64,000 nt of DNA from a virus. Positions within the stretch are counted from its first letter, which is position 1. Every line of letters starts with the position of its first letter. Below, piece by piece: positions 8,951-15,087 of this stretch. The notes beneath the pieces were generated by a model that saw nothing but the letters and a program-made list of their open reading frames with translations, did no database searches and was not told where the DNA came from. Where the stretch lies: the IMG/VR virus record IMGVR_UViG_3300030333_004027, positions 1-64,000 of that record. One strand, 5' to 3'. The translations under genes were made by a program, and so were the position numbers.

Positions 8951-9075
8951 ATTACCACCCCCTGTTGCTGGCGCAGGCAGGGCAGGCCCCTATGCATGAG
9001 TCCTCGCATGGGGTGTCGTTCGTTCTTGTTGCTTCTTGGGTCGCTTGTGTGCTTGCCATACCCCCCCGTCTTCAT
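8947..9075 (-). CDS. Possible 42-residue Arg-rich protein
   Basis: This ORF is too short for routine gene calling. It encodes MKTGGYGKHTSDPRSNKNER and continues to an end rich in Arg and Gln. Support comes from position: its stop overlaps the start of the next gene in the ATGA fashion used throughout this genome, and a TGTATAGG box lies about 25 nt before its ATG, consistent with a leaderless start. No function can be inferred. Confidence 0.4.
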   Translation of the reverse strand: MKTGGYGKHTSDPRSNKNERHPMRGLMHRGLPCLRQQQGVVI

Positions 9076-9115
9076 GCTTGCTCTTATACTTATGGGTGGT
9101 CCTATACACATAGTC

Positions 9116-9175
9116 TATATACTAGGTTCAATATCAGCCCATACAGGGCGCACCCCTGCCAGCCCCTATTTTTTC
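9116..9175 (+). promoter_or_regulatory. Mini-unit: TATA box, short dyad, T tract
   Basis: TATATA at 9116-9121 is followed by a short dyad, CAGGG (9144-9148) with CCCTG (9154-9158), then CCCCTATTTTTT ending near 9174. A transcript starting about 25 nt after the TATA box would be only about 35 nt long and end in U residues. Whether it is transcribed is unknown. Confidence 0.4.
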
Positions 9176-9216
9176 CATTTTTGAGCGATTTTTGAGTTGA
9201 GCGGACACGGAATCTC

Positions 9217-9264
9217 TATATACTAGGTTTCTCAACCGGACAGGGGGCCGGCGGCCCCTATTTT
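9217..9264 (+). promoter_or_regulatory. Mini-unit: TATA box followed at about 27 nt by a GGGGCC hairpin and T tract
   Basis: TATATA at 9217-9222 lies 27 nt before a perfect inverted repeat, GGGGCC (9244-9249) with GGCCCC (9253-9258), separated by GGC and followed by TATTTT. The predicted transcript would be little more than the hairpin itself. The same hairpin recurs at 9479-9495 at the same distance from another TATATA. Confidence 0.5.
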
Positions 9265-9423
9265 GCGCCACATGGTAAACAACGGATAGTCAAGACTATA
9301 AGCCCCCATCTCATGGATGAGGTGGTGCGGGGGGGCCGAGGGGGGCGGCCCACAAGGTATATATACCGACAGCCCCTCTCATCATGGGCGCGGGTTTTCG
9401 CAACCCTATATATACCTTACGGT

Positions 9424-9448
9424 GAGAGAGAGAGAGAGGGAGAGAAAG
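9424..9448. repeat. (GA)n tract next to a TATA box
   Basis: This is a purine tract of repeated GA, ending AGAAAGAC directly before TATATAC at 9451. Equivalent tracts occur at 9521-9532, 10250-10280 and 10637-10652. Three of the four lie just beyond the stop codon of a minus-strand gene, where they read as CT tracts. They could be terminators for those genes or purine-rich upstream elements of rightward promoters. Confidence 0.6.
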
Positions 9449-9450
9449 AC

Positions 9451-9495
9451 TATATACTACCGTGGGTAGGACACCATCGGGGGCCGGCGGCCCCC
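9451..9495 (+). promoter_or_regulatory. Second copy of the TATA plus GGGGGCC hairpin unit
   Basis: TATATA at 9451-9456 is followed 28 nt later by GGGGGCC (9479-9485), GGC and GGCCCCC (9489-9495). The stem is 7 bp and perfect. Unlike the copy at 9244, no T tract follows. A (GA)n tract lies directly upstream. Confidence 0.45.
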
Positions 9496-9535
9496 AATGG
9501 CTTACGTCTATCTGACTAGAGAGAGAGAATTAATC

Positions 9536-10030
9536 TCAATCCCAAAGAATGGTTTCGCCCTTCTCATTCTTGTATCCGATGTATTTTCCCTCATCGCCCA
9601 AAACTCTTGAATCATCGAAGTGCAATTTGAAGGAAACATGAGGTTCCATGTGGCTCCAATGACTGACCTCGATTTCATACCGAACGTTGCTCATAAATCG
9701 GTCCCTATCTTTCTTCAATTCCTCGACCTTGCTTTCTAGGGTCTTGAGGATGCCATTCAGGTGATTCCTACCTAGAGGTAGTCTCAGGGTTGGTGCAAAT
9801 ATCTGATAGCACTCAGTAGGTAGTTCAACCACTAGTCTAGGCCACTCAGCATTTTTCATGGCTGCTCGGAAGTTTGCTACTGTGTTGAATCTGCTCTTAG
9901 GGTAGGCATCGTCCCCACCATCTCTTTGCATTATCAAGGCGCTCATCTTAGCGTTCTCAATGGCGTTCAGGTTGCGGTTGTCGGTATAGGCTTCGCCGCC
10001 GACCTCGGCTTCTGATGTGTGTGTCATCAT
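9536..10030 (-). CDS. Hypothetical protein with coiled-coil segment
   Basis: This 164-residue protein has an N-terminal polar region and an Arg/Lys/Glu helical segment (LNGILKTLESKVEELKKDRDRFM, about residues 95-117). The C-terminus is strand-rich with a His/Trp-containing motif (SHWSHMEPHVSFKLHF). Its ATG lies about 25 nt after a TTTATACCC box on the minus strand, so it is likely leaderless and separately transcribed. A (CT)n tract lies 3 bp after its stop. I do not recognise the family. Confidence 0.65.
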   Translation of the reverse strand: MMTHTSEAEVGGEAYTDNRNLNAIENAKMSALIMQRDGGDDAYPKSRFNTVANFRAAMKNAEWPRLVVELPTECYQIFAPTLRLPLGRNHLNGILKTLESKVEELKKDRDRFMSNVRYEIEVSHWSHMEPHVSFKLHFDDSRVLGDEGKYIGYKNEKGETILWD

Positions 10031-10301
10031 GTTCCCGCCGTGTTAGTATAAGGGTATAAAGGCTCGCCTAGATGCTCATCTCTTGCATCATACAATAAAT
10101 AACAACCATTATAAGCCTACATCTCTAGGTGTATCGGCCGCCGAGCGAGGCGAAGCCGAGCGAGGGTATCACTTCGGAAAGACTATATACTGCCTGCCTT
10201 ATGGATAAACGGGTGCGGTGCGGTGCTGTGCATTATAGGCTCCCCCCTTTGAGAGAGAGAGAGAGAAAGAGAGAGAGATAACTATATATACCCCCACCCA
10301 C
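10031..10301. repeat. Spacer with TATA-ATGGAT unit, GC direct repeat and (GA)n tract
   Basis: The promoter of the 10030 gene lies at the left. A direct repeat of CGAGCGAGG (near 10142-10150 and 10156-10164) flanks CGAAGC. A rightward unit follows, with TATATA at 10184-10189 and ATGGATAAAC at 10201. Then comes a (GA)n tract at about 10250-10280 and TATATATA at 10283-10290. The short ORF from 10201 translates the GA tract as repeated Arg-Glu and is probably not a real gene. Confidence 0.5.
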
Positions 10302-10511
10302 TCACGGCCAAGTGGACTCATCAATAAGTTTATATACCCCCTCTAGTCCGATTTCATCGACCACATAGGATTGCTCGACAATCAATTCCAAAACTGCATT
10401 AAGTGCAGTTTCTACACCGAATTGCACTTGGTCGGTGTAAATTGCACAGTTAGTGCGGATTTTCTCTTCAATGTCTCGGATGTCAGTTGTTGTTATTGGG
10501 GCTGCTCTCAT
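10302..10511 (-). CDS. Small hypothetical protein
   Basis: The protein (MRAAPITTTDIRDIEEKIRT...) has about 69 residues and is largely helical, ending EGVYKLIDESTWP. I choose the ATG at 10511 because a CTATAAGC box on the minus strand lies about 25 nt upstream. An in-frame ATG at 10529 would leave too little room for the TATA box. Its coding sequence contains GCATTAAGTGC, similar to the iteron-like motif found near 12.5 kb. No function is recognised. Confidence 0.6.
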   Translation of the reverse strand: MRAAPITTTDIRDIEEKIRTNCAIYTDQVQFGVETALNAVLELIVEQSYVVDEIGLEGVYKLIDESTWP

Positions 10512-10570
10512 ATTATACCCTAGCAGCATCTCGCTTATAGTCTTTGTGGTTAAGGGTAAAATTCGGAAGG

Positions 10571-10613
10571 TTTATAGGGTGTCTGCCTGATGGATAAACA
10601 GGCCGGACCGTGC
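10571..10613 (+). repeat. TATA-ATGGAT dispersed unit
   Basis: TTTATAGG at 10571-10578 is followed by GTGTCTGCCTG and ATGGATAAACAGGCCGGAC from 10590. The unit closely resembles the one at 11081 (TTTATAGGCTGTCAGCCC, then ATGTATGAGCGGGCCGGAC). Further relatives start at 9296, 9358, 10184, 12187, 12252 and 15277. The family is described as one finding. Confidence 0.55.
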
Positions 10614-10692
10614 GCCCCCCCCCGAAGGGGTAATTTGAGAGAGAGAGAGAAGTCATATACTTTTCACAATCCTTATCGCAAGGTTTATAGGC

Positions 10693-10947
10693 TTACCACT
10701 TATGCGGGTGCGCCAATAGCAATAGGGCGGGGATTTTCAATTTCAATTTCTCCACTTCTTCTCGGTGTTCGACTATTGCGGGTGGTAGCGTGCATCCGTG
10801 GTCCGGCATTCTATTAGGGTGGTTAACTCCCCAATGTAGGCTCTCTTCACACATCTCAAACCCCATTATGAAGGCATTTCTCTCTCCATCGGTCATTCCG
10901 TCTGTTGGGCATCTCTTGTTCTTCTTTTCGTCAGTCATTTCATTCAC
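10693..10947 (-). CDS. Small hypothetical protein
   Basis: This 84-residue protein starts with a charged segment (MNEMTDEKKNKRCPTDG), then GERNAFIMGFEMCEESLHWG and a C-terminal Lys/Leu-rich helix. A GGTATAGCCC box lies 23-25 nt before the ATG, giving a leaderless start. A (CT)n tract follows downstream on its strand at 10652-10637. Not recognised. Confidence 0.6.
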   Translation of the reverse strand: MNEMTDEKKNKRCPTDGMTDGERNAFIMGFEMCEESLHWGVNHPNRMPDHGCTLPPAIVEHREEVEKLKLKIPALLLLAHPHKW

Positions 10948-11130
10948 ATCATGTAGGGCTATACCCTACGGGGCTAACACACGCACCTTCCCTTATTAAC
11001 CTGCCGGTCATCCATAACGCTTATATATGATGGGATGACTTTTTATTTTCGGCCTTCTCTATATTTTGCTAATCATAAGGTTTATAGGCTGTCAGCCCTA
11101 TGTATGAGCGGGCCGGACCCCATTTTTAGG
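10948..11130. repeat. Spacer with dispersed unit leading into the dyad array
   Basis: This stretch contains the promoter of the 10947 gene, a TATATATG near 11023, and a dispersed TATA unit at 11081-11120 (TTTATAGGCTGTCAGCCC then ATGTATGAGC and GGGCCGGAC). A CCCCATTTTTAGG T-rich end follows. No gene is seen. Confidence 0.5.
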
Positions 11131-11439
11131 GGTATATAACCTTTTCGATATGCTTATATATGGTTTTTATGGGTATATAACCTTTTCGCAACACTTATAA
11201 CCTTTTTTTAAGCATATATAACCTTTTCGGTCATTTTTAGGGGGTTATAAGTCTTTCGCAAGGGTTATAAGGGGTTTTTTCAAGTATATTAACCTTTTCG
11301 CAAGGATTATATACTATAACTAACTTGCTTATAGTCTTTTCGCAAGGCTTATATACTCTTTTTTTTAGGTTATAAGTCTTTCGATAAGTATATATAGGGG
11401 GTTTTTAGGGGTATATAACCTTTGCGAAAGGTTTATAGG
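11131..11439. repeat. Eight-copy helically phased dyad array (candidate origin or control locus)
   Basis: There are eight imperfect inverted repeats, each with a left arm TATAACC or TATAAGTC, a centre CTTTTCGCAAG, and usually a right arm GGTTATATAC. Their TTCG (or equivalent) centres start at 11144, 11185, 11226, 11255, 11297, 11339, 11380 and 11422. The spacings are 41, 41, 29, 42, 42, 41 and 42 bp, close to four helical turns apart from one. The last copy has a perfect CCTTT-GCG-AAAGG dyad. Further single copies lie at 10671-10683 and 9392-9406. No gene overlaps the array. Such phased, AT-rich arrays are typical of replication origins, partition sites or multi-operator control regions. Confidence 0.75.
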
Positions 11440-11502
11440 GTATTTATTTTTTTGCGCGTGGCAAAGTATATATACTAGGTTTCGCATCGCTAAGGCGCGG
11501 CG

Positions 11503-11538
11503 GACGCTTGCGAACATCAATAGCCAAAGTTAATATAC
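11503..11538 (+). promoter_or_regulatory. GACGCTTGCGA plus TATA promoter without a plus-strand gene
   Basis: GACGCTTGCGA (11503-11513) lies 16 nt before TTAATATAC (from 11530). This is the same layout as the promoters at 15343, 17049 and 18649. No rightward gene follows; the downstream DNA encodes a minus-strand gene. The promoter would therefore give an antisense or non-coding transcript. Confidence 0.55.
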
Positions 11539-11897
11539 TAGTTTTCCCAATGCCACACCGCCGAGCCATCGCGGGCCATGTAATCGAATAACTCAGATTT
11601 CGCGCGAGCCATTGAGGGAAACGGATTTGATATTCTATCCCAAACAACCCGAAACGGTGAAACCGGACGGCTCAAAACCACCCACTCGGCGCGCTTGCGG
11701 TAATTCACATTAACGGCTTGAATCCTGATTTCGGCCCCTTCTAGCCGTGTTCGATAATCGCCGGCTTCATGCTTCTCAAATTCGATATGGTCGAATTTTC
11801 CGAGGTGGTCTTTAAACTCGCTCGGCTTATGGCCGTTGGCCCTTGCATATGCTAGGGCGATTCGGTTCAATCTTCGGGTGTGTTGGTCCGACTCCAT
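11538..11897 (-). CDS. Hypothetical basic protein
   Basis: This 119-residue protein starts at an ATG that overlaps the stop of the preceding gene (tgATG at 11899-11895). It is rich in Arg, Lys and His with alternating helix and strand (RLNRIALAYARANGHKPSEFKDHLGKF, RAEWVVLSRPVSPFRVVWDRI). The composition suggests nucleic-acid binding, but no domain is recognised. The neighbour upstream is the 76-residue gene at 11897-12127, with which it forms a two-gene unit. Confidence 0.6.
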   Translation of the reverse strand: MESDQHTRRLNRIALAYARANGHKPSEFKDHLGKFDHIEFEKHEAGDYRTRLEGAEIRIQAVNVNYRKRAEWVVLSRPVSPFRVVWDRISNPFPSMARAKSELFDYMARDGSAVWHWEN

Positions 11898-12127
11898 CAC
11901 CACCACCCCGCATTGATGGCGACAATTTCGCCACTATCATCAATGAACCCCTCGATAAATTCAAGGGCTAAGGCGAAGGACACGAAATTTGAAGTCCACG
12001 TGTTGCCGAGGGTATCGGCCCATAGAAGGTGGACTCTTTGGTTTACCTCATAGGCGGGGGGGTTCGTTCTTAGTTGGTGTATTTTTTGCACCGCTTCTTC
12101 ATTGTTGGCTCGCGTGTATCTGACCAT
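11897..12127 (-). CDS. Hypothetical protein
   Basis: This 76-residue protein (MVRYTRANNEEAVQKIHQL...) is followed directly by the 11538 gene. I choose the ATG at 12127 rather than one four codons upstream because TTATATAC on the minus strand lies about 25 nt upstream. A TTCGCAAG core (the array motif) lies 3 nt before that TATA box. The strand-rich sequence RVHLLWADTLGNTWTSNFVSF suggests a small beta fold. No function is assigned. Confidence 0.6.
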   Translation of the reverse strand: MVRYTRANNEEAVQKIHQLRTNPPAYEVNQRVHLLWADTLGNTWTSNFVSFALALEFIEGFIDDSGEIVAINAGWW

Positions 12128-12186
12128 GATACTACACACGCAACCAAGTATATAACACTTGCGAATTTTCCCCCTAATAATAACCT

Positions 12187-12260
12187 TTATAGGCTGACCG
12201 CCCTTCTCACTATGGGCTAAGGATACGCGGACGCTTGCGAAAAGAAAAGACTATAAACCG
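12187..12260 (+). promoter_or_regulatory. Dispersed TATA unit followed by a GACGCTTGCGA promoter
   Basis: TTTATAGGCTGACCGCCC (from 12187) with ATGGGCTAAGG at 12212 is one more copy of the dispersed unit. It is followed by GACGCTTGCGA at 12230-12240 and CTATAAACCGTCAGCCC from 12251. The gap between motif and TATA is 11 nt, shorter than the usual 15-18. It probably drives the possible gene at 12274. Confidence 0.5.
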
Positions 12261-12273
12261 TCAGCCCTTGCCG

Positions 12274-12477
12274 GTGCAGTTTACTTTTTGCACTAAGTGT
12301 CGTAAGATATATAAGGCCCGCATGAGATTTCAAGAGATAAAGATTTCTGAAATGAAAACCGTTATACTGCGAGCAAGTCCGATTAAATTGGCGTTTAGGC
12401 CGGCCCTAGAGGGTCAAATAGGCATTTTACGAAAAACGCTTGACTGCGGCGGTGTAGTTTTTACACCAACTATATGA
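12274..12477 (+). CDS. Possible small zinc-knuckle protein
   Basis: The ORF is open from upstream. A GTG at 12274 lies about 22 nt after the TATA box at 12252, so a leaderless GTG start is the best guess; an ATG at 12322 is the alternative. The product of about 67 residues begins with FCTKCRKIYKARM, a CxxC pair like those in the many zinc-ribbon microproteins of this genome. The rest is basic. A hairpin, GGTGTA (12451-12456) with TACACC (12462-12467), lies at its 3' end. The call is uncertain. Confidence 0.35.
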   Translation: MQFTFCTKCRKIYKARMRFQEIKISEMKTVILRASPIKLAFRPALEGQIGILRKTLDCGGVVFTPTI

Positions 12478-12523
12478 ACCTTTCGGTCAAGGAAAAGTTG
12501 TGCGGAGAATATAAAGTTATCGT

Positions 12524-12661
12524 CACTAAGTGTTGAGAATAACACCGAGTGTGATTAATGCACCAAGTGTTTTAACCTCATTTAGTGCAAAGGTAAAACC
12601 TGATTTCATTATGTGACTTAATAACAAAATGCACATTAAGTGTATTTTTTACACTAAGTAT
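12524..12661. repeat. Iteron-like array of CACTAAGTG motifs at 18-19 bp spacing
   Basis: Six copies of a 10-bp dyad motif (best form CACTAAGTGT) start at 12524, 12543, 12561, 12579 (reverse orientation), 12634 and 12652. Steps are 19, 18, 18, 55 (about three times 18) and 18 bp. A seventh copy lies at 12291-12300. Positions where two copies would be expected (about 12597 and 12616) are degenerate. The 344-bp stretch from 12478 to 12820 has no other clear gene. It lies upstream of a basic protein gene at 12821, an arrangement seen at iteron-type origins and at autoregulated operators. Confidence 0.65.
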
Positions 12662-12820
12662 CCTACATTCCCATAGGTGCATAAAAAGCACCGATTCGCG
12701 CCGGCCGGAACATTAGTCACGAATGTTGACCCCTTATATACTTTGGGGGTTCATGTTTTGGTCATGCGTCAGAATGCCCGAACGATAAGTATATATGCCT
12801 CACTCGCTAAGACCCAATTA

Positions 12821-13492
12821 ATGAAGATAACTGAGAACAACGCGAAAACCGGCATTGACTTTGAAAAGTGGGGGGATAAATGCGACCCCGCAAAAACCGA
12901 ACCGCATTATCTAGGGCGCGTTTTGTGTTTGGGTGGATACGACCACACATTCAAAAAACACGGCCGCCCGCCCGTATGGAAAATGGAAACCATCGAGGAA
13001 TTAATGCTCGCGGTTTCACAACCATATTACCCACCCGCCGAAGAAGCGAAAAAGCGCGGATGTGCTGAGGCATTATGTTTTGATGCACCTTCAAAAAGCC
13101 CATTCAAAAACGGGATAACCGACCGCGACCGCGCCCGCCGGAAACTTCAACACCGACTCAAGCAACAGGCCGCCGAGATGGAGCGAGAAGCCTTAGTTAT
13201 CAAAAATAAGGGGTTCAAGCCGTGCCGTTATAAAGCGTGTAAAGGTCGCGCTCATGGTGCTTACGGTGAAAAATGCCCGATTGCATCGGGAAGGGGCAAA
13301 ACCGGCGGGAAAAATGGAACCGGTGCGAGCAAGGCCCGAAAAGGTGCGAAGAATGGCCGTTCAAAGGGTGGCCCAAAAAAGCGGACACAAACCGCCGCCC
13401 GACTCAAGGCCGGAGAAATCAAAATCAAGACCAACGAAATTCAAACCGTTGACCCATTCGCTTATTATCAGCATAAAATAAACAAGAGGTGA
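12821..13492 (+). CDS. Basic protein with Cys motif and Lys/Gly-rich tail, possible DNA-binding or initiator protein
   Basis: I prefer the ATG at 12821 (223 residues) to the far upstream start at 12677, because TATATATG near 12788 lies about 30 nt before it. The upstream start would also overlap the iteron region's end. The N-terminal 100 residues form a mixed fold (KWGDKCDP, YLGRVLCLGGYDHTF). A basic helix follows (RDRARRKLQHRLKQQAAEMERE), then a CRYKACKGRAHGAYGEKCP zinc-like segment and a long Lys/Gly/Arg-rich disordered tail. Binding of nucleic acid is likely. Its place beside the CACTAAGTG array suggests, but does not prove, that it recognises that array. Confidence 0.6.
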   Translation: MKITENNAKTGIDFEKWGDKCDPAKTEPHYLGRVLCLGGYDHTFKKHGRPPVWKMETIEELMLAVSQPYYPPAEEAKKRGCAEALCFDAPSKSPFKNGITDRDRARRKLQHRLKQQAAEMEREALVIKNKGFKPCRYKACKGRAHGAYGEKCPIASGRGKTGGKNGTGASKARKGAKNGRSKGGPKKRTQTAARLKAGEIKIKTNEIQTVDPFAYYQHKINKR

Positions 13493-13496
13493 AAAA

Positions 13497-13676
13497 ATGA
13501 AAAAAATTGTAAAATGGACCATAGAAAACGAAGGAACGCAAGAAGTAAATAACGCATGGGAAGCCGTGCGACAAGTCGAAGAGCGAATGATGGATGAAAA
13601 ATTTATCAATGAATTGCTAGAATTTATTGATGATTACGACTTTGAAAAAATAATGTCTCCCTTAAGAGGTGTTTGA
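13497..13676 (+). CDS. Small acidic hypothetical protein
   Basis: This ORF of 59 codons follows the 12821 gene by 4 bp, with AGAGGTGA as its ribosome binding site just upstream. The protein (MKKIVKWTIENEGTQEVNNA...) has a strand followed by two acidic helices and ends PLRGV. Its final codons contain GAGGTG, the binding site for the next gene. Not recognised. Confidence 0.6.
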   Translation: MKKIVKWTIENEGTQEVNNAWEAVRQVEERMMDEKFINELLEFIDDYDFEKIMSPLRGV

Positions 13677-13853
13677 ATGAGTGAAGTTGCTTTAATCATA
13701 AAAGAAATGCAAGAAGCCCGCGCCGATTGGCAAAGAATACTTGATAGGCGAAACGCCGAAGTCGCAAAGATGAATTTGACGCTTGCGAACAACGAAAGAA
13801 AGAAGTTATATACTAGTAAGATAACCCGAATACAGAACCAAAACAGGAGATGA
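13677..13853 (+). CDS. Small basic coiled-coil protein
   Basis: This 58-residue ORF starts at the ATG directly after the previous stop. The product is one long charged helix (MSEVALIIKEMQEARADWQR...), ending in Asn/Arg. Its codons 34-46 carry the GACGCTTGCGA plus TATATAC promoter of the next gene, so the DNA serves two purposes. Function unknown. Confidence 0.55.
   Translation: MSEVALIIKEMQEARADWQRILDRRNAEVAKMNLTLANNERKKLYTSKITRIQNQNRR
13778..13812 (+). promoter_or_regulatory. GACGCTTGCGA plus TATA promoter
   Basis: GACGCTTGCGA is at 13778-13788 and TATATA at 13807-13812, an 18-nt gap. The next start codon (13860) is 53 nt after the TATA box and has an AGGAGATG ribosome binding site, so this transcript would carry a short leader. 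Confidence 0.6.
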
Positions 13854-13859
13854 AAAACA

Positions 13860-14123
13860 ATGACAAGAATACAACATATGAGAACCAACGCCGGAAACCA
13901 AGCAAAAAACCAATTTGAGGTTTATGATGATGCGGGAAAGCATTTTCTATCATATAACTCAAAGATTGCGACCATTAAAGGAGATACAGTTTTACTCTAT
14001 GAACCATATTGGAATATGTTTTCACAGACTACAAACGGATATTTGCTCAAATTCCTTAACGAAGATAGCATTCAAGATATTCGCGCAAAGGTCAAGAGCG
14101 GAGACTATAAGGTGATTCAATGA
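13860..14123 (+). CDS. Hypothetical protein
   Basis: This 87-residue protein has a Gln/Asn-rich N-terminus and a strand-rich centre (FEVYDDAGKHFLSYNSKIATIKGDTVLLYEPYWNMF). It ends in DYKVIQ, where the last codons form the ribosome binding site GGTGATT of the next gene. It is the first gene of a tightly overlapping series that runs to 15086. Not recognised. Confidence 0.6.
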   Translation: MTRIQHMRTNAGNQAKNQFEVYDDAGKHFLSYNSKIATIKGDTVLLYEPYWNMFSQTTNGYLLKFLNEDSIQDIRAKVKSGDYKVIQ

Positions 14124-14251
14124 GCGATTTCCATTTGAAATTTTACCAATGTCACGGATGCAACGGATTTGATAGATACGAAGAAATCAAGATATGGGAT
14201 TCAAAAAATCGGGGTTTTTGCACTAGAGAATGTCAAGAGGTGGTAGCATGA
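14120..14251 (+). CDS. Zinc-finger microprotein
   Basis: This 43-residue ORF starts in an ATGA overlap with the previous stop. It has CHGC near residue 11 and CTREC near residue 34, two cysteine pairs that could bind one zinc ion. It ends in EVVA, where GAGGTGG serves as the next binding site. Zinc microproteins of this size recur across the region. Confidence 0.6.
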   Translation: MSDFHLKFYQCHGCNGFDRYEEIKIWDSKNRGFCTRECQEVVA

Positions 14252-14397
14252 AAAAGACAATTCGCCGATGGTCGCCACACTTTGAAGAGTGGGAATATAC
14301 GACTTTTTCTAACCTAAAAGAATATTGCGGGTGGTTGTTAGACGAATTGAACGCCCATACTAATTTTGATGAGAGATATGAAGAGGTGATTCAATGA
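14248..14397 (+). CDS. Small hypothetical protein
   Basis: This 49-residue ORF begins MKKTIRRWSPHFEEWEY and has aromatic, helix-prone content. It ends EEVIQ, encoded by GAAGAGGTGATTCAA, a near-complete match to the archaeal anti-Shine-Dalgarno complement. Both ends use ATGA overlaps. Not recognised. Confidence 0.55.
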   Translation: MKKTIRRWSPHFEEWEYTTFSNLKEYCGWLLDELNAHTNFDERYEEVIQ

Positions 14398-14609
14398 GCG
14401 AAACTAAAACATGGGAGCGTGAAGAATTTATTTGGTTCCTAGAAAATACACTTATTCCCGACCTAAAAGAAAGTGGCCGACACGCCACCGCCGAAGATTT
14501 TGAAACGGCGGTTTTCTTTATGAAGGGTGAAACCGTGTATGATAAGGTTTTATGCTCCCACGTTTTGGAGTATCCCGATGTTAGAATTTTTGAGAGGTCG
14601 GAAGAATGA
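14394..14609 (+). CDS. Small acidic hypothetical protein
   Basis: This 71-residue acidic helical protein (REEFIWFLENTLIPDLKESGRHATAEDFETAVFFMKG...) starts four bases before the preceding stop ends, directly behind the GAGGTGATT binding site. The next gene again overlaps by four bases. Function unknown. Confidence 0.6.
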   Translation: MSETKTWEREEFIWFLENTLIPDLKESGRHATAEDFETAVFFMKGETVYDKVLCSHVLEYPDVRIFERSEE

Positions 14610-14836
14610 CCCGCGAAAAAACCATAAATTCTCTAATGAGACTTGAAGCATCAGATTGGATTAAGGTCGCAACGACCGCGCTTGAGATGGTGAACGAAAG
14701 ACACAGAAAATATGAGGACTTGAAAGAAGCACTTGTCGGAGATAGTGACAATTTCACACATGACGAATTGATTGAAAAAATTCATCATCTAGTGGATTTT
14801 GAAAGTCTAATAATAAATATGAGGTCGAAAGCATGA
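14606..14836 (+). CDS. Small helical hypothetical protein
   Basis: This 76-residue protein appears fully helical (ASDWIKVATTALEMVNERHRKYEDLKEAL), with a second helix pair at the C-terminus. It may be a small helical bundle. It is translationally coupled on both sides. Not recognised. Confidence 0.6.
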   Translation: MTREKTINSLMRLEASDWIKVATTALEMVNERHRKYEDLKEALVGDSDNFTHDELIEKIHHLVDFESLIINMRSKA

Positions 14837-14961
14837 AGGCGAGAGTGACGATAGATGAATGGGATAAGAGTGGCCCATGTGTTACGGTCTATTACGAAGG
14901 ATGCGAGTATGTTGGTTGCTTGAGCCTTTACAAAGATGCAAATGGAGAGGTGATTGAATGA
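14833..14961 (+). CDS. Small hypothetical protein
   Basis: This 42-residue ORF is strand-rich (MKARVTIDEWDKSGPCVTVY, then YEGCEYVGCLSLYKDANG) with three cysteines. It ends GEVIE, encoding GAGGTGATTGAATG, the binding site and start of the next gene. It is coupled on both sides. Confidence 0.5.
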   Translation: MKARVTIDEWDKSGPCVTVYYEGCEYVGCLSLYKDANGEVIE

Positions 14962-15086
14962 GAGATGTTCGACAAGATATTGATTGGGCCATGAATTTTA
15001 CATGGCAAGAGTTAGAAGAGTTTCTTTTGACTCAAAACAAAAATGATTTAGCGCACACACTCACAAATATTTTTAGGGGGTGCTAA
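14958..15086 (+). CDS. Small hypothetical protein
   Basis: This 42-residue ORF (MRDVRQDIDWAMNFTWQELE...) is helix-rich and ends FRGC. It is the last gene of the coupled series that starts at 13860. The stop is at 15084-15086. Confidence 0.45.
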   Translation: MRDVRQDIDWAMNFTWQELEEFLLTQNKNDLAHTLTNIFRGC

Positions 15087-15087
15087 T

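Larger units (their letters stand above)
9076..9535. repeat. Promoter-like spacer with TATA-led units and GC hairpins
   Basis: This 460-bp stretch has no convincing gene. On the plus strand it reads as consecutive units, each led by a TATA box: TATATA at 9116 and 9217 (both inside a CTATATACTAGGTT block), CTATAAGC at 9296, TATATATA at 9358 and 9407, and TATATA at 9451. Several are followed about 20-28 nt later by a GC-rich dyad, and two by a short T tract. An inverted repeat GGGTT-TTCGC-AACCC occupies 9392-9406. The units point rightward, against the flanking minus-strand genes. Confidence 0.6.

Noticed and set aside
9313-9519. Rightward ORF of 68 codons beginning MDEVV and containing a run of Arg-Glu repeats
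   Set aside because: It translates the (GA)n tract and spacer DNA. Similar ATGGAT-led ORFs at 10201 and 10590 also read through GA tracts, so the shared start block is better explained by the repeated DNA unit than by a protein family.
10590-10817. Rightward ORF of 75 codons starting at the ATGGAT block
   Set aside because: It overlaps the minus-strand gene at 10693-10947, which has a better protein-like sequence and its own TATA box. The ORF shows no domain.
11444-11647. Minus-strand ORF of 67 codons
   Set aside because: It is an alternative frame of the gene at 11538-11897, which has the better start context and overlaps its upstream neighbour correctly.
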